Below, one piece after another: positions 9,471 to 20,070 of a stretch of DNA of 31,035 nucleotides. Origin of the DNA: Gloeopeniophorella convolvens (lineage: Eukaryota; Basidiomycota; Agaricomycetes; Russulales). A program made the position numbers and the translations under genes. The stretch covers positions 1 through 31,035 of the forward strand of contig WTXD01000138.1 of NCBI GenBank assembly GCA_022496205.1, in the 5' to 3' direction. Below the pieces are notes generated by a model, which made no database searches, had not been told where the DNA came from, and saw nothing but the letters and a program-made list of their open reading frames with translations. The first letter of the stretch is position 1, and every line of letters starts with the position of its first letter.

Positions 9471-10333
9471 CTTTGATCAAACGTGGGAATGTAAGGCGTA
9501 CAGATTGAAATCGAAAAAAGCACGAGACTCAGGCGTCCACGTCGGCGAGGATGCTGAGCTGACGCCTGCTGACGCTCGCGATCGTCCAGAGAGAGCGCTC
9601 GTCGGGCTCACATGACAACGATTAACGTAATCGGCACCAAATTTACTTTGAACTCATGATGGGCACTCGCTCGCTTTCTATGTCGCGTCTCGGTCTATTT
9701 GACATATTCCTTGAGACCAAGTAGCTCACACCCAAACCATCATGTCCTTCAGAGGAGCAGCCGATACTCCGCGTCCCGGCCATGGCCTCGCTGCCTCCGC
9801 CCGTTCTCTTGCATCGAGCTCGTTGCTTGCGTGACAGCATGGCGCGATGTACTACGCTACTGCAGCGAACGGAAAGATATCCTTCACAATCGTCTCCAAG
9901 ACGAGAGGGCAGTCGTTATCCCAGGAGTGGAAGTGAGGCTCGCGACGGATATCGAGGCAGGGAACATTATCAGCTCAGAACGGGCGCCGCAGGTGCGTCT
10001 ACGCACATCTTTTGTGCCGATTCAATCCTCATATCTTTCAAGATGGCTGGCACGGCCGAAGTGGTGACGCCCACAGAGAGATTTCCGGGCGCCACGTACC
10101 AGGACCTTTTTCTATGGAGGAGGATCCCTGCGATGAGACCTTTACCTGCTGTGTCTGTGATTCGTGCGTCTCATGTTGGAATCCAAGTTGGAATCTGCCT
10201 GCATACAAAAGCTCTCATACGATCCCGATGTGCTCTGTATCAATTCATCTCACCTCTGTCCCCAAAACTCATTGTCCGATACCACCTGATCACGCCCGCC
10301 GCCAACCGTCGTCTCGCCAATCGCACCCGCTCG
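9471..10333. other. Region between divergent OMT-D and BTB-1, no supportable gene
   Basis: The part 9595-9705 matches 3480-3630 of copy L. Right of it, plus-strand open frames (about 9699-10067, and a longer one that runs into BTB-1) encode arginine/serine-rich sequence with no recognisable domain and no counterpart in BTB-2. I treat them as chance. The region probably holds distal BTB-1 promoter sequence. Confidence 0.5.
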
Positions 10334-10459
10334 CACCGATCCGACCTCTCTCATCTCTCGCTCGCACTCGCCTGGCATTCATCATATCATCTCCTCCTTC
10401 TCTCTGTCTGCGTCTTCCCCTCGGGTCCATTTCTCTACAGTTGCACCAAGCTCTTCAAA
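10334..10459 (+). promoter_or_regulatory. Pyrimidine-rich leader of BTB-1
   Basis: About 125 bases strongly enriched in C and T ('CTCCTCCTTCTCTCTGTCTG' and similar runs) directly before the ATG. Such CT-rich tracts commonly mark transcription starts in basidiomycetes. This supports the start at 10460 or 10463 rather than any upstream ATG. Confidence 0.4.
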
Positions 10460-12592
10460 ATGATGGCTTCAACTCATTGCCGTGGCGAGGCTCCCGCCAA
10501 GGACGGTGCTGCTGCTGAATTCGGGGTCCCATTCAACTATCCCGACGCGGATCTCATCGTTCGCTCCTCTGATGGGGTTGATTTCAGGGTCTATCGAGCA
10601 GTGCTAGAGAGATCTCTCCTCTGTTCTCAAAGATGCTACTCGAGCAACGCGACTCAAACATCATGACTACCGTTGATGCTGGGTCCGGCAAAGCTAGGCT
10701 CTCCCCCAACACACTTCCCGTGCTGCGTCTCCCGGAAAGCAAAACGACTATTCACGTTCTTTTGACTTTCATCTTTCCCGTCCCATCGTGTCTACCGGCC
10801 ACATTCGAAGATACGATCCCCGTACTTGTCGCAGCAAAAAAGTACAAAGCACAAGCTGCGTTGTCAATGTTGAGGATTTGCTTGAATGGCGTCACCCGTA
10901 CTGCAGTCCGAACCTCCGACGCATTTCGTGTTTTCTGTTTAGCTCGAGGACATGGCCTTCGTAGTGACGCGCTTGGACCCACTCGGGTAGCACTGGACCT
11001 CCCCATAACCATTGAAGACTTAGGAGACAAATTGATATTCGCAACAACTACCTCTCTGCACGACCTTCTTCATTACAAGCATATCTTCCAGACTCGGCTA
11101 TCAAGTGCAATCGCTGGGTTCAGGAAATCCGAAGAACTCAAAACACTGTGGCGTACGCGGGACAAAGTGTGCACCGCGACAATGCCATCGGGTGTACCCC
11201 AATGGCTTGATGGCGTTCTCGAAGTTATGGCACACGACCGGCCGCTTTTTGATCAAATGCGATTCTACATTGCTCTGCAAAGTCACCTTAGTCAACAGGC
11301 GTGTCCATTGTGCCAGGCGCCGCCCATTGAGGTGAAGGCCCTTTTCTGGGATGCTGTAAGGCGGGTGATCAACGCAGCCGTTTCGCAAGTAGGATTTCCT
11401 CATGTCTCTAGTCGTCATGTTATACTCACCTACATCGTTTTTCAGGCCGAGATCGAGCTGGTTCTCGACACAAACGCACGGTCTAGCCATATCGATTTCC
11501 CCGTCCCTTCTGGCGGTTCACGAGAGCTCTCTCGCCAAGATTCCGCAGGCGCTGACGTCATACTTCGTTCTGCGGATGGCAAAGACTTCCGTGCCCACCG
11601 ACTCATCCTCGCCACAGCGTCTCCGGTTTTCCGTGGGATGTTCTCGCTGCCAAACCCACCGACGGATTCGGCTGGTAGCTCCCGTGACATGCAGGATGGG
11701 CTTCCGGTTGTCTGCATGATGGAGCATTCTCAAGTCCTTGCAAATCTCCTCGCGCTGCTGTATCCTGATGCGCTCCCCATAGGCGCCGGCTCTTACGTAC
11801 TCAATTTGCATCTTCTCGCCGCAGCGCAAAAATATGAAATGGAGAGGACGGCAATCTTGGTCCGGAAACTGGTATCTGCAGGTCACTTTGCGAAGAAGCC
11901 TACCTCCAGCAACGAGCTGTTCCTCGCATAAGTCTTCGCCGTCCGTCATAGGCTCTGCCAGGAGGTGGGGCATCTCGCAGTTCTCTCTCTTGTGCACCAA
12001 CTGAGTCTCGAGGCATTCCAAGACGTCTTGCGCCTACTCGAGGGTTCCGCAATCTACGCGCTGTCACAGTATCGGACCGCCTGTCGGGGCGCCATCGTTG
12101 CGCGTCTTCAATCGGCAATCGATATCCTCTCCCCAGCTGCACAGACATTTTTACAGCCCGTGGGGAGGCGATTTCTCCTCGGGCCCGGGGCCCCTGGATC
12201 TGGTTACCAGTTGCCCGAATACCGCGATTATACCAGTTGCAACGAAATGACACCCGGCACCACGAAGCCTTGGTGGTGGGACGCCTTCCTGCAGACATTG
12301 CAACGGGACGTTAGTTCTGGCGTCAAACACCCGTCTGTCGGGTCTCTAGGAATCGAAGAACTGTTCTATTCGTCCTTGCGGTCCCATACTGCTCGTCGCG
12401 AAGATTGCCTCATATGTGTCACGATATACGTAGAAAGGGGTGCGCGCTTCTGTCTGACGCTCGAAGACGAGCTGGAGAAGGCGATCCGAAGTGTGAGTGT
12501 TTCAAATCTGAAGTTCTGGCTGTTGGCTAACGCCAGAGATGACATCACAGGTGCCGTTCAAACACCCTTGGCACGGGAGTGGCGACGAGTAG
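10460..12592 (+). pseudogene. BTB-1: double BTB/POZ protein gene with one frameshift and one nonsense codon
   Basis: Close paralogue of BTB-2 along its whole length, with the same three-exon structure: 10460-11388, 11446-12492, 12551-12592. The N-terminus 'EFGVPFNYPDADLIVRS' opens the first BTB fold. Within 10611-10620 one base is missing compared with BTB-2, which breaks the frame. The frame then stays open through the rest of module one, CPLC (CxxC) and the second BTB fold. At 11929-11931 TAT (Tyr in BTB-2) has become TAA. Coding similarity continues beyond it, with CLIC as the second CxxC, to a last mini-exon 'VPFKHPWHGSGDE'. Two short proteins could be made, but each lacks parts of the architecture. 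Probably a recent pseudogene; sequencing error at either site is possible but unlikely at both. Confidence 0.8.
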
Positions 12593-13290
12593 TGTCCTAT
12601 AACAACGAGCGGGTCTAGCTCTCCTTACCATGTGTTAGTAGATACCATTGGGCTGTAGCCCGTTTGAATACTTCGAAGGTTGTGGATTCGAGGCGCAGAT
12701 TCCGCGCATTGTTTGTAGCCAGTGCGCGAGTGCTGCTGTGAATATCGAACCTAACTTAGAGTACCGTTGTGTGAGTGAGAAAGATCCGATGTGAAACGTC
12801 TCTGGAATAGTGCTATTCGCTGCAATTGAGGCTCTTCGTTTGCGACGATGAGTCTCAGTACAGTAGATACATGTCATTGTTGAACGTAATTCTCACTATA
12901 CAGCACAAACCGGTATGAGCGCTCTTCCGAGTAGTGCAACTCACTGGGCTGATAGCAAGGCCAAATCTTGTGGCTTGGGACACCCTTTCATAACATTGCA
13001 TACGCTGCACGCTCGTTGGATATACAACCTGTTTTCATGGTACGTCTTGGTGGATCAAAGACTCGGTGAGAGCGTAAGCCGCGCCTTCATGAAGGCGGAG
13101 GCTGATGGGTGTGCGTTCTTACCGTTCCTCGGCGATGTCAAGCGTGAGGATTTCAACGTGCACCTTGCGTACTTGTGCGTACGTATGAATAAGAGTGAAT
13201 AAGTCTGTTGACTCGGATTAACGGCCCATGCGGAGCACATGGACGCGCGAGCACATGCATGCAGGCACAGGCAGGCACACAGAGGCACAT
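12593..13290 (+). other. BTB-1 3' flank and spacer before BTB-2
   Basis: The stretch 12605-12870 is paralogous to the BTB-2 3' flank at 15665-15940, including the palindrome GAATAGTGCTATTC. The stretch 12948-13041 matches copy L. From about 13228 to 13300 there are short irregular GCAGGCACA-like repeats. No gene recognised. Confidence 0.6.
12805..12818. promoter_or_regulatory. Conserved 14-bp palindrome GAATAGTGCTATTC
   Basis: Perfect dyad (GAATAG, TG, CTATTC) about 210 nt downstream of the BTB-1 stop. An identical copy lies about 240 nt downstream of the BTB-2 stop, within flanks that otherwise differ at many positions. It could be a protein-binding site or an RNA hairpin; function is not known. 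Confidence 0.35.
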
Positions 13291-13296
13291 GCGTAT

Positions 13297-13306
13297 CAAT
13301 ATATAC
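13297..13306 (+). promoter_or_regulatory. TATA-like element upstream of BTB-2
   Basis: AATATATAC about 185 nt before the BTB-2 start codon, the only strong TATA-like run in the spacer. Placement allows a leader of about 150 nt. Supporting evidence is position only. Confidence 0.3.
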
Positions 13307-13486
13307 GGCCCGGGCCGGCCCCTGGTTTCTGTCCGCCTGCAGCCGTTGACTCTACTGTTTCGCGTGACTTACGTTCAACAAATCTCAGGCTGTCACCTCT
13401 ACACTCGGACATCGTTACCACCCACTGAGAGGATCAACGACCTACGCCCACGTCTTTTCCCGAGTCGTCCAATATTGCACGCGAGG

Positions 13487-15636
13487 ATGGCTTCAACTAA
13501 TCTCCAGGACGAGACTCCCCCCAACGAGGGCACTGCTGAATTCGGGGCGCCATTCAACTATCCGGACGCAGACCTCATTGTCCGATCCTTTGACGGGGTT
13601 GATTTCATGGTCTATCGAGCAGCATTAGAAAGATCTTCTCCTCTGTTCCTGCAGATGCTACTCGAGCAACACAATTCAAATACCATCAGTACTGCTGGAT
13701 CCGGCGAAGTCAGGTGCTCCAACAACACACTTCCTGTGCTGCGTCTCCCGGAAAGCAAAGTGACTATTCACATTCTTTTGACCTTCATCCTTCCTGTCCC
13801 GATTCATCTACCAGCCACATTCGAAGATGCGATCCCCGTATTTGTTGCGGCAAAAAGGTACCAAGCAGAAGCCGCGTTGTTGATGTTGAGGACCTGCTTG
13901 AACGGAATCACCCATACCGCAGTCCGAACCTCCGACGCATTTCGTGTTTTCTGTCTAGCTCGAGGACATGGCCTTCGTAGTGAAGCGCTTGGGCCCGCTC
14001 GGGTAGCACTGGACCTCCCCATAACCATTGAAGACTTAGGAGACAAATTAATATTCGCAACGAGTACCTCCCTCCACGACCTTCTGCTTTACAAGCGTAT
14101 CTTCCAGGCTCGAGTATCAGATGCGATTGCCGAGTTCAGGCGATCCGAAGAACTCAAAACGCTGTGGTGTACGCGGGACAAAGAGTGTACCGCGAAGATG
14201 CCGTCAGGTGTACCCCAATGGCTTGATGGCGTTCTCGAAGTTATGGCGCATGACCGACCGCTTCTCGATCAAAGGCGATTCTACATCGCTCTCCAAGATC
14301 ACATCAATCAACAAACATGCCTGTTGTGCCAAAAGCCGCCTGTTGAGGTGAAGGCCCTTTTCTGGGATGCCGTAGGGCGGGTGATCAACGCAGCCGTCTC
14401 GCAAGTAGGACGACCTGCCGTTTCTGATTGTTATGCTTTACTCATTTACATCGGTTTTCAGGCCGAGACCGACCTGGTTCGCGATGAAAACGCATGGACT
14501 ACCCACTTCGACTTCCCTGTCCCTTCTAGCAATTCACAAGAGATCTCTTATCAAAATCCCGCAAACGCTGACGTCATACTTCGTTCTGAAGACGGCAAAG
14601 ACTTCCATGCCCACCGACTCATCCTCGCCATAGCATCTCCTGTTTTTCGTGGCATGTTCTCGCTGCCAAACCCACCGACAAATTTCGCTGGTGGCTCTCA
14701 TGACATGCGGGATGTGCTTCCAGTCATTTGTATGACGGAGCCTTCTCTAGTGTTGGGGAATCTCCTCGCGCTGCTATATCCCGATTCACTCCCTGCGGGT
14801 GGCTCTTACACACTCACTTTGCATCTTCTCGCCGCAGCGCAAAAATACGAAATGGAGAGGACGACGCTCTTGATCCGGAAATTGGCATCTGCGGGCCACT
14901 TTGCTAAGGAGCCTACCTCCAGCGATGAGCTATTCCTCGCATATGCGTTTGCTGTTCGTCACCGGCTTCGCCAAGAGGTGGAAGATCTTGCAATGTACTC
15001 TTTGGGGAAGCAACTCAGCTTCAAAGAATTCGGAGATGCCTTGCGTTTTCTTGAGGGCCCCGCGATTCACGCGTTATCACAATATCGGACTAACTGTCGA
15101 TGCGTCATCGTCACACGCATCCAATCCGTCATCAACTTGGTCTCTCCTTCTGCGCGAACATTTCTGCAACCTGTAAATAGGCGGTTCATGGTCAAACGCC
15201 CGATCCTCGGTCCGCAACCACCGGCCTCGTTGGTGTTTCATGGGACTTTCAACACATCCCCAACGCATGACTATCGAGAATATACCAATTGCACTGAGGT
15301 GGTCGGCGACACCAAGCCCAGATGGTGGGACAACTTTTTATGCACATTGAAACAGGACGTCAGCTCCGGTGTCAAGCATCCGTCTGTCGGGTCCCTTGCA
15401 ATCAAAGAGTCGTTCCAGTCCTTTTTGCAGTCCCATACTGCTATCCACGAAGGTTGCTTCATGTGCGTCACAACATACACGGAAAGGGGCCCGTCCTTCT
15501 GTTCGACGTTCGAAGACGAGCTGGAGAAAGCGATCCGCAGTGTGAGTATCTCAAAGTCGTATTCCGAATCTTGGAGGTTGGGTCAATGACTAACGCCGGA
15601 GAAATGGCTTCGCAGGTGCCGTTCAAATACCCTTAG
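13487..15636 (+). CDS. BTB-2: intact double BTB/POZ domain protein
   Basis: Three exons, 13487-14404, 14462-15541 and 15616-15636, join to 672 aa. Module one: BTB fold about residues 27-135 ('DADLIVRSFDGVDF', 'LERSSPLFLQML'), BACK-like helices to about 215, 'VPQWLDGVL', then C278-x2-C281 and 'ALFWDAV'. Module two repeats this: BTB fold about 340-450 ('ADVILRSEDGKDFHAHRLIL', 'SPVFRGMF'), helices, 'WWDNFL', then C638-x2-C641 with C653. The ATG is the first after a CT-rich leader and matches BTB-1; an in-frame extension to 13208 is rejected. Both intron junctions are conserved in BTB-1. BTB proteins dimerise and often serve as Cullin-3 ubiquitin-ligase adaptors or nuclear scaffolds. The role here is unknown. 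No signal peptide or membrane segment. Confidence 0.85.
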
Positions 15637-16178
15637 CACGAAGCGGTGCCATAGGAGTGATGTGACCCACAACAACGAGCAGGTCTCGCTCGCCCCACCA
15701 GGCGTTGGCAGATACCATTATGTTCTTGACTGTTCGGATATTTCAACAGCCATGGATTCAGGACTCAGAGTCCGCACAATGTGTCGTGGTCGGTGCGCGA
15801 ATATTGCTGTACATATCGAACCTGACGTGCAGTATTGTTGTACGAGTCGAAAAGATCTGACTTAAAAACTACTCTAGAATAGTGCTATTCTCTGCATCGT
15901 ATTGAAGGCGCCAAGTTTGTGACGATGAGTCTCGGCGAATTCACGAGACGTGCGCGTGGATGGCCGAACGACATTTGGCATGATATTCCGAATTTAGAGA
16001 ACATATTGACGTGTGAGATCTCTACATCATTCTTCACCACGCCCATACAGCGCAAACCGATATATGCTCTCCCGAAGTATCACTCACTTACACTGCACCG
16101 CCGGATGCCGACGCCGCTTCATCGGAGGATTCGGTGCCGTCCCGAGGAAAGCATCCAACTCCTGGATAAAATGTGTGT
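15637..16178. other. Convergent 3' region between BTB-2 and the BTB-3-like fragment
   Basis: Holds the BTB-2 3' flank (paralogous to 12605-12870). From about 15910 it holds sequence that recurs at 19655-20070 in front of the complete BTB-3 gene. No coding sequence. Confidence 0.65.
15877..15890. promoter_or_regulatory. Conserved 14-bp palindrome GAATAGTGCTATTC, second copy
   Basis: Identical to 12805-12818, at a similar distance downstream of the BTB-2 stop codon. Flanking sequence on both sides has diverged, so retention of the perfect dyad may be selective. Confidence 0.35.
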
Positions 16179-16376
16179 TTAGCGCCTCGCGATCTCGTCC
16201 GCGGATTGGCGGAAGGTAGCTACCTCGTCGAGCGCACGGTGCAGGGAGCCTTTCACTTGGTAGTAAAGGCCTCCTCCGAAGAAAAGTACACCCGCGTGCA
16301 AAACGTGCACTCTTTCTCCCAGGCATGCGCTGTTAGCGCATTGAGGATAGCCGAGCTAACTGCGTCAGGCGCGGGT
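16179..16376 (-). pseudogene. Truncated 3' end of a BTB-3-like gene
   Basis: Encodes only the last 65 or so residues of a BTB-3 paralogue: 'PAPDAVSSAILNALTAHA', the CxxC 'CTFC', 'TRVYFSS', then, after a one-base deletion near 16265, 'ALDEVATFRQSADEIARR' and a stop at the same place as BTB-3. Similarity to 20071-20277 ends abruptly at about 16376, within the gene. It is the left half of a duplication that surrounds the 16377-19654 segment. Confidence 0.85.
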
Positions 16377-18079
16377 AATGGCTCATATCATAGCTGCGTC
16401 ACCGAGCGAAGGCGTGATCGTGTCACCTTGGTTTGCAACGAGGTCACGCAACGGGGATCATGGTGGTTTCATCGTAACGAGCTGAGGCACAGGCACGAGA
16501 GCGGGTGTGCAGTCACCGTTTTCGTCAATAAGACAGTGCGGCGAGCAGCGCAGTAAAGTTGGGCAGTCTCACGTCCGAGACGAGCCATGGGGTTGTCTTG
16601 GGGCTGCTATGCGTGGGTCAAGAGATGGAGGTAGGGGGAGAGGGACGGACTGGAAGACAGCTTTGGAGATGTGTGGCGTGTGCAGAATGAGGAAGTATGT
16701 GCGTGCGCACATCGGTCAGTTGGTCGGGTGCTGAGGGGCAGGGACATGCCTGGCGGCTCACCTCGGAACCAGCTGTGCATGTGTGAATACTATGAGACCA
16801 GGCAGGGGAGGGAGGAGACAAAGACAATGAAAATCTCACAAGTCGATTGCATCACTCGGAACGCGTAACGCACAACGCGTCACATGCACACGTCACGCGC
16901 AACCCCATATGATCCCACCATGGCACTGGTGGCACGACAACTTGGATATCCTCACCTCTCACGCCCTCCTGCTGCCACAACGACGCCGACCGCGACGTGA
17001 AGACAACTGGCCGAGTAGCAACAATCTGCCCGCGTGCCGGGTGCACTATTCGAGCTGGCGATGATGGCCGCATCGACTTGCTACGGCCACAGCCAGCACG
17101 AATTGTGCGCTCGCTATGCCGTGTCATCGCCGTCTAGCCACGACGTGGCACCGCTGCATGCCCGACCTCGCCACTCAGGCGCCATGACGATGCCAACCGG
17201 GCCGCAAAGACAAACGACCGACCAACGACCAGCAACGACGTGCACGGTGCACAGGCGCATGCATGCACGCAATTCGCGGTGGCTGTGGGCGCATCGTCTC
17301 GATGCCGTCTCAGGTGCCGTGAATTGCGTGCACGTGCTGCCGCATCATCGCCGTCGTTGTCGCAGTGCCTTAGCGACGCCATGGCACTGCCGCCGCCAAG
17401 GCAACATGGCGTGCGCACGACTCTCAGCGGCAGTGGTACTTAGCGGCGCCTCTCAGGCTTCCCGCCGCGGTCCTGTCATCTTGAGGCTGTTCGGCGGATT
17501 TCGCCGCTCGTGGCATCGTCGTTACGACGAGTCGGGGCATGGGCGCGAGAGCTCAAGCGCTCACGCGCCGCCTCCGTTTTCGTTGACGGAGCCGCGCCGC
17601 GATGACAGCGTTTGCGGCTAGGCTCATGTTGCTGCGCCACGTCGCGACCACGCTACGCGGCTGAACCTGCTGCGCCGGCACGTTGGCGTCGCCGTGGTAC
17701 AGCGCGAGGCCATGCCGGTTGTGATGTTGCGCGCAATTCAGAACCGCGCTCCTGCTTGGCAGCATGCAGCAGACTGTGCTGTCCAATGGCCCTTTCATGG
17801 CCTTCCAGAGTCCTTCCCTGGAAACATTTTTGTGCGCGCGTTGAGGGCCCGACGTGTGCAGAGGCGGGCTCGCTTACCAGAATGGTATAGCGGGCGCTCG
17901 TTTCGCGCTCACCTCCGCGACGGCAACGTTGCTCGGGGTCGTGGGGCTGTACCCGCGTCCGCCAAGCATGCGAAGGCGCCAAAGATTACATACCGGCAAA
18001 GAAACATGTCAAACACGATTCGCGCGAGGAAAATAGCAGGAAACGGCGGTGCGCACAACTCCGTCTCTGTACCACCATC
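16377..18079. other. Gene-free, GC-rich segment with imperfect repeats
   Basis: From about 16860 to 18050 the sequence is markedly GC- and CpG-rich. It contains loosely repeated blocks such as 'TCATCGCCGTC' (about 17125 and 17346). There is also an imperfect inverted pair around 17262-17284 and 17320-17343 built on 'TGCACGCAATTC' and 'GAATTGCGTGCA'. Long open frames (e.g. a 195-codon one at 17034-17621) are rich in Arg, His, Ala and Ser, overlap frames in several phases and resemble no protein, so I regard them as composition artefacts. The part 16377-16860 is CT-rich on the minus strand and shows no gene. The 5' part of the following gene could extend into its right end. Confidence 0.5.
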
Positions 18080-19664
18080 ATGGGGAGCTTGCTGACTCTT
18101 GACCCGATCTCCTTATACTTCTTCAACCTCAACAATGCAATTGCAAGCAAGAAACAGCCGTACAAACTCACAAGTGTTGTGGAATCTTGGGCGCGCGCTG
18201 TACTGCCGGGCCCTGGCGACACTACTATGACAAGCGTTGGTACGACTTCATTCACAAGCTCGGAGGGGCAGGAGAGCAGCGCTAGCGCTTCACGAGCGGG
18301 GTCCCGTCGCTCTCGGGCCGCATCGTCGACAGCGCCTGAAGCTGGTGAGATGGCAGGCCCTATCCGAGTGATCCACGATGGCGTCGGACTGTCCGACAAT
18401 GACAAAGACGAGGGTGGGGAGCACCTGGCTGTCATCAACAGCTCATTCAAGGGTAACGTGCGTGCCTCGAAGGAGGTGCGTATGATATTTCTTTACCGTC
18501 ACCACGGATAATCTAGCACCAGGGACTCATGAGGATCGTCCAGGATGCAGCGCCTGCAGACAAGGCCTCGACCAGCATGTCTGCAGGTGACAGCGGCGTG
18601 GTCGCGTCAGCCTCGCAGGTGGGAAAGAAGAAGGCCGTCCGAGTCGGTGGCCTCCCTCCATCAGTCCCTCAGGAGGTTTTCCGTATATATATTGTCCCGA
18701 CCTACGCGCGCTTTATCGCGCACCAGGACAACCCCTGGGAGATCAACACCGAAGCTGCTTGTAACGTTCTCCAGCACGCTTGTGCTATCGAATGTCCCGA
18801 CTTCAAAGATGTCATTGGGCCGGACTCGCCGATCCTCAAGCTGGTAAGGGTGCCACGTTGCATCCCAATGCGGCGCACGATAGTGACACCTCCAGGCTAC
18901 CCAACGCATTGCTGACACATACCGTTCTTCCTTCGGCTCAGTGGGAGTTGCGGCTGTCAACTCGTTCATGATATCCACCGAATCTCGCCGCAAGCTTAAG
19001 ACGGACAAGGCCTGCATGCAAATAGCCAAGTTGTACCTCGAACAGCAACGCTTCCTGTACCGTGACTGTGCGTCAGGTGACTCTGGCGGCTCGGAGGTGC
19101 GTCTGCGACCACATCGTTGATCGCAAACTCACTCATCGTCCCCCACGGGACTACCAGGGGATGTTCGAAAACCCCATGATAGGGCTTATCATGGCCCGCC
19201 ACCAGCAATTCGTCAAGAATGCGCTCCTCATCCCCCAGCTCGAGGTGAACTACAAATTCGGACCGCATGGTGCCCTCGCCCTCGCAGCGGCGGCGGTAAG
19301 CAGTTCCGTGTTATGCATTACCTTTGACTAATGCGTGTAGCCTATCTAGCTCAAGCGTGCGTGGACCTTCTGGGCAGATGGAGTGATCACCCGGGCCATC
19401 GTCCTGGCTAATGGTAAACACCTCCTCAAGGCTCCAAACGGGAAGGGCAAGAAGTCAATGATGTTCGGTGGCAAAAAAATCATCAAGGCGACTGTCTCGT
19501 ACGCGCGCAAGGCCAAGGTCAACGTCTCCATCAGGACAATGGAAGCAATCATCTACCAGGCGGATAACTTCAAGGAGAAAGTCGTCAAGGATGAGGGTTC
19601 TGACGACGACGTAGTCCCGGACAACCAACCCGAGGAGGAGGTCATAGAGGCATCAGGTTTGTGA
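18080..19664 (+). CDS. Five-exon gene of an uncharacterised basidiomycete protein family
   Basis: Proposed exons 18080-18475, 18517-18843, 18896-19096, 19158-19295 and 19350-19664, all phase 0 with GT..AG introns, give 458 aa. A Ser/Ala-rich, probably disordered N-terminus (about 1-160) precedes a conserved-looking body: 'EVFRIYIVPTYARFIA', 'CPDFKDVIG', 'ILKLATQRIADTYRSSFG', 'GMFENPMIGLIMARHQQFV', 'GALALAAAALKRAWTFWADG'. The last pattern, followed by a basic stretch and an acidic tail, recalls a repetitive family of hypothetical proteins in mushroom-forming fungi; that is recollection, not a search. No catalytic motif is visible. The start is uncertain: an in-frame Met at 18227 begins a more typical low-complexity N-terminus. 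The stop codon lies in DNA that matches BTB 3' flanks, suggesting the true C-terminus was replaced. Confidence 0.6.
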
Positions 19665-20070
19665 CGATTAGTCCATGAGACGCGGTTTGCTGAACGTAGC
19701 CCAAGATGATAGTCCGAATTCCGAGAAAACCGACGCGTGAGATCTCTTCGTCGTTCCTCGCTGCGCCCATTCAATTGGAATGGAGGCACGAGATCGCGCG
19801 ATGGCATGGACAATCAGCACGTGGTTCTGAGGCCACGAGATCGTAGCGTACATACTGCCGGAATGTAACGGTAATGGGACGACGAGACCAACTTCACTCG
19901 GAAACCCCCAGCGCAGGCAGCTTCGCCATTTTCACTGTCATACGGCGCAGACCGGTATCCTCTTCGGAGGTACTACTCACTTGTACTGCCGGATGTCGAT
20001 GCCGCTTCATCTGAGAATTCGGTACCGCTGTCCCCGAAGAAAGCATCCAACTCCTGAATAAAGTGTATGT
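19655..20070. other. Second copy of the convergent BTB flank
   Basis: Matches 15910-16178, with extra sequence of about 150 bp in the middle. It starts with 'GTTTGTGACGATTAGTC', compared with 'GTTTGTGACGATGAGTC' at about 15909 and 'GTTTGCGACGATGAGTC' at about 12838. No coding sequence beyond the last codons of the preceding gene. Confidence 0.65.

Larger units (their letters stand above)
6830..13041. repeat. Segmental duplication copy R (OMT-B 5' half, OMT-D, BTB-1)
   Basis: Right copy of the cassette described for 1-4843. It is longer because it keeps both BTB modules and carries extra insertions in the spacer (about 7665-7765 and 7892-8095). It is shorter where OMT-D lost its first exons and its end. 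Since homologous flanks continue past each gene, the event duplicated genomic DNA rather than spliced transcripts. Confidence 0.85.

Noticed and set aside
9782..10459. Long open frame leading into BTB-1
   Set aside because: Low-complexity sequence covering the CT-rich leader; not conserved upstream of BTB-2.
13228..13300. GCAGGCACA-like repeats as a minisatellite or CRISPR-like array
   Set aside because: Units are irregular in length and too few; no spacers; the genome is eukaryotic.
13208..13486. In-frame N-terminal extension of BTB-2 by 93 codons
   Set aside because: It runs through simple repeats and the TATA-like site, has no counterpart in BTB-1, and the family start (MASTN.., MMASTH..) lies at 13487.
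17034..17621. 195-codon open frame on the plus strand
   Set aside because: Overlapping open frames on both strands in a GC-rich region; Arg/His/Ser-rich; no domain or intron structure.
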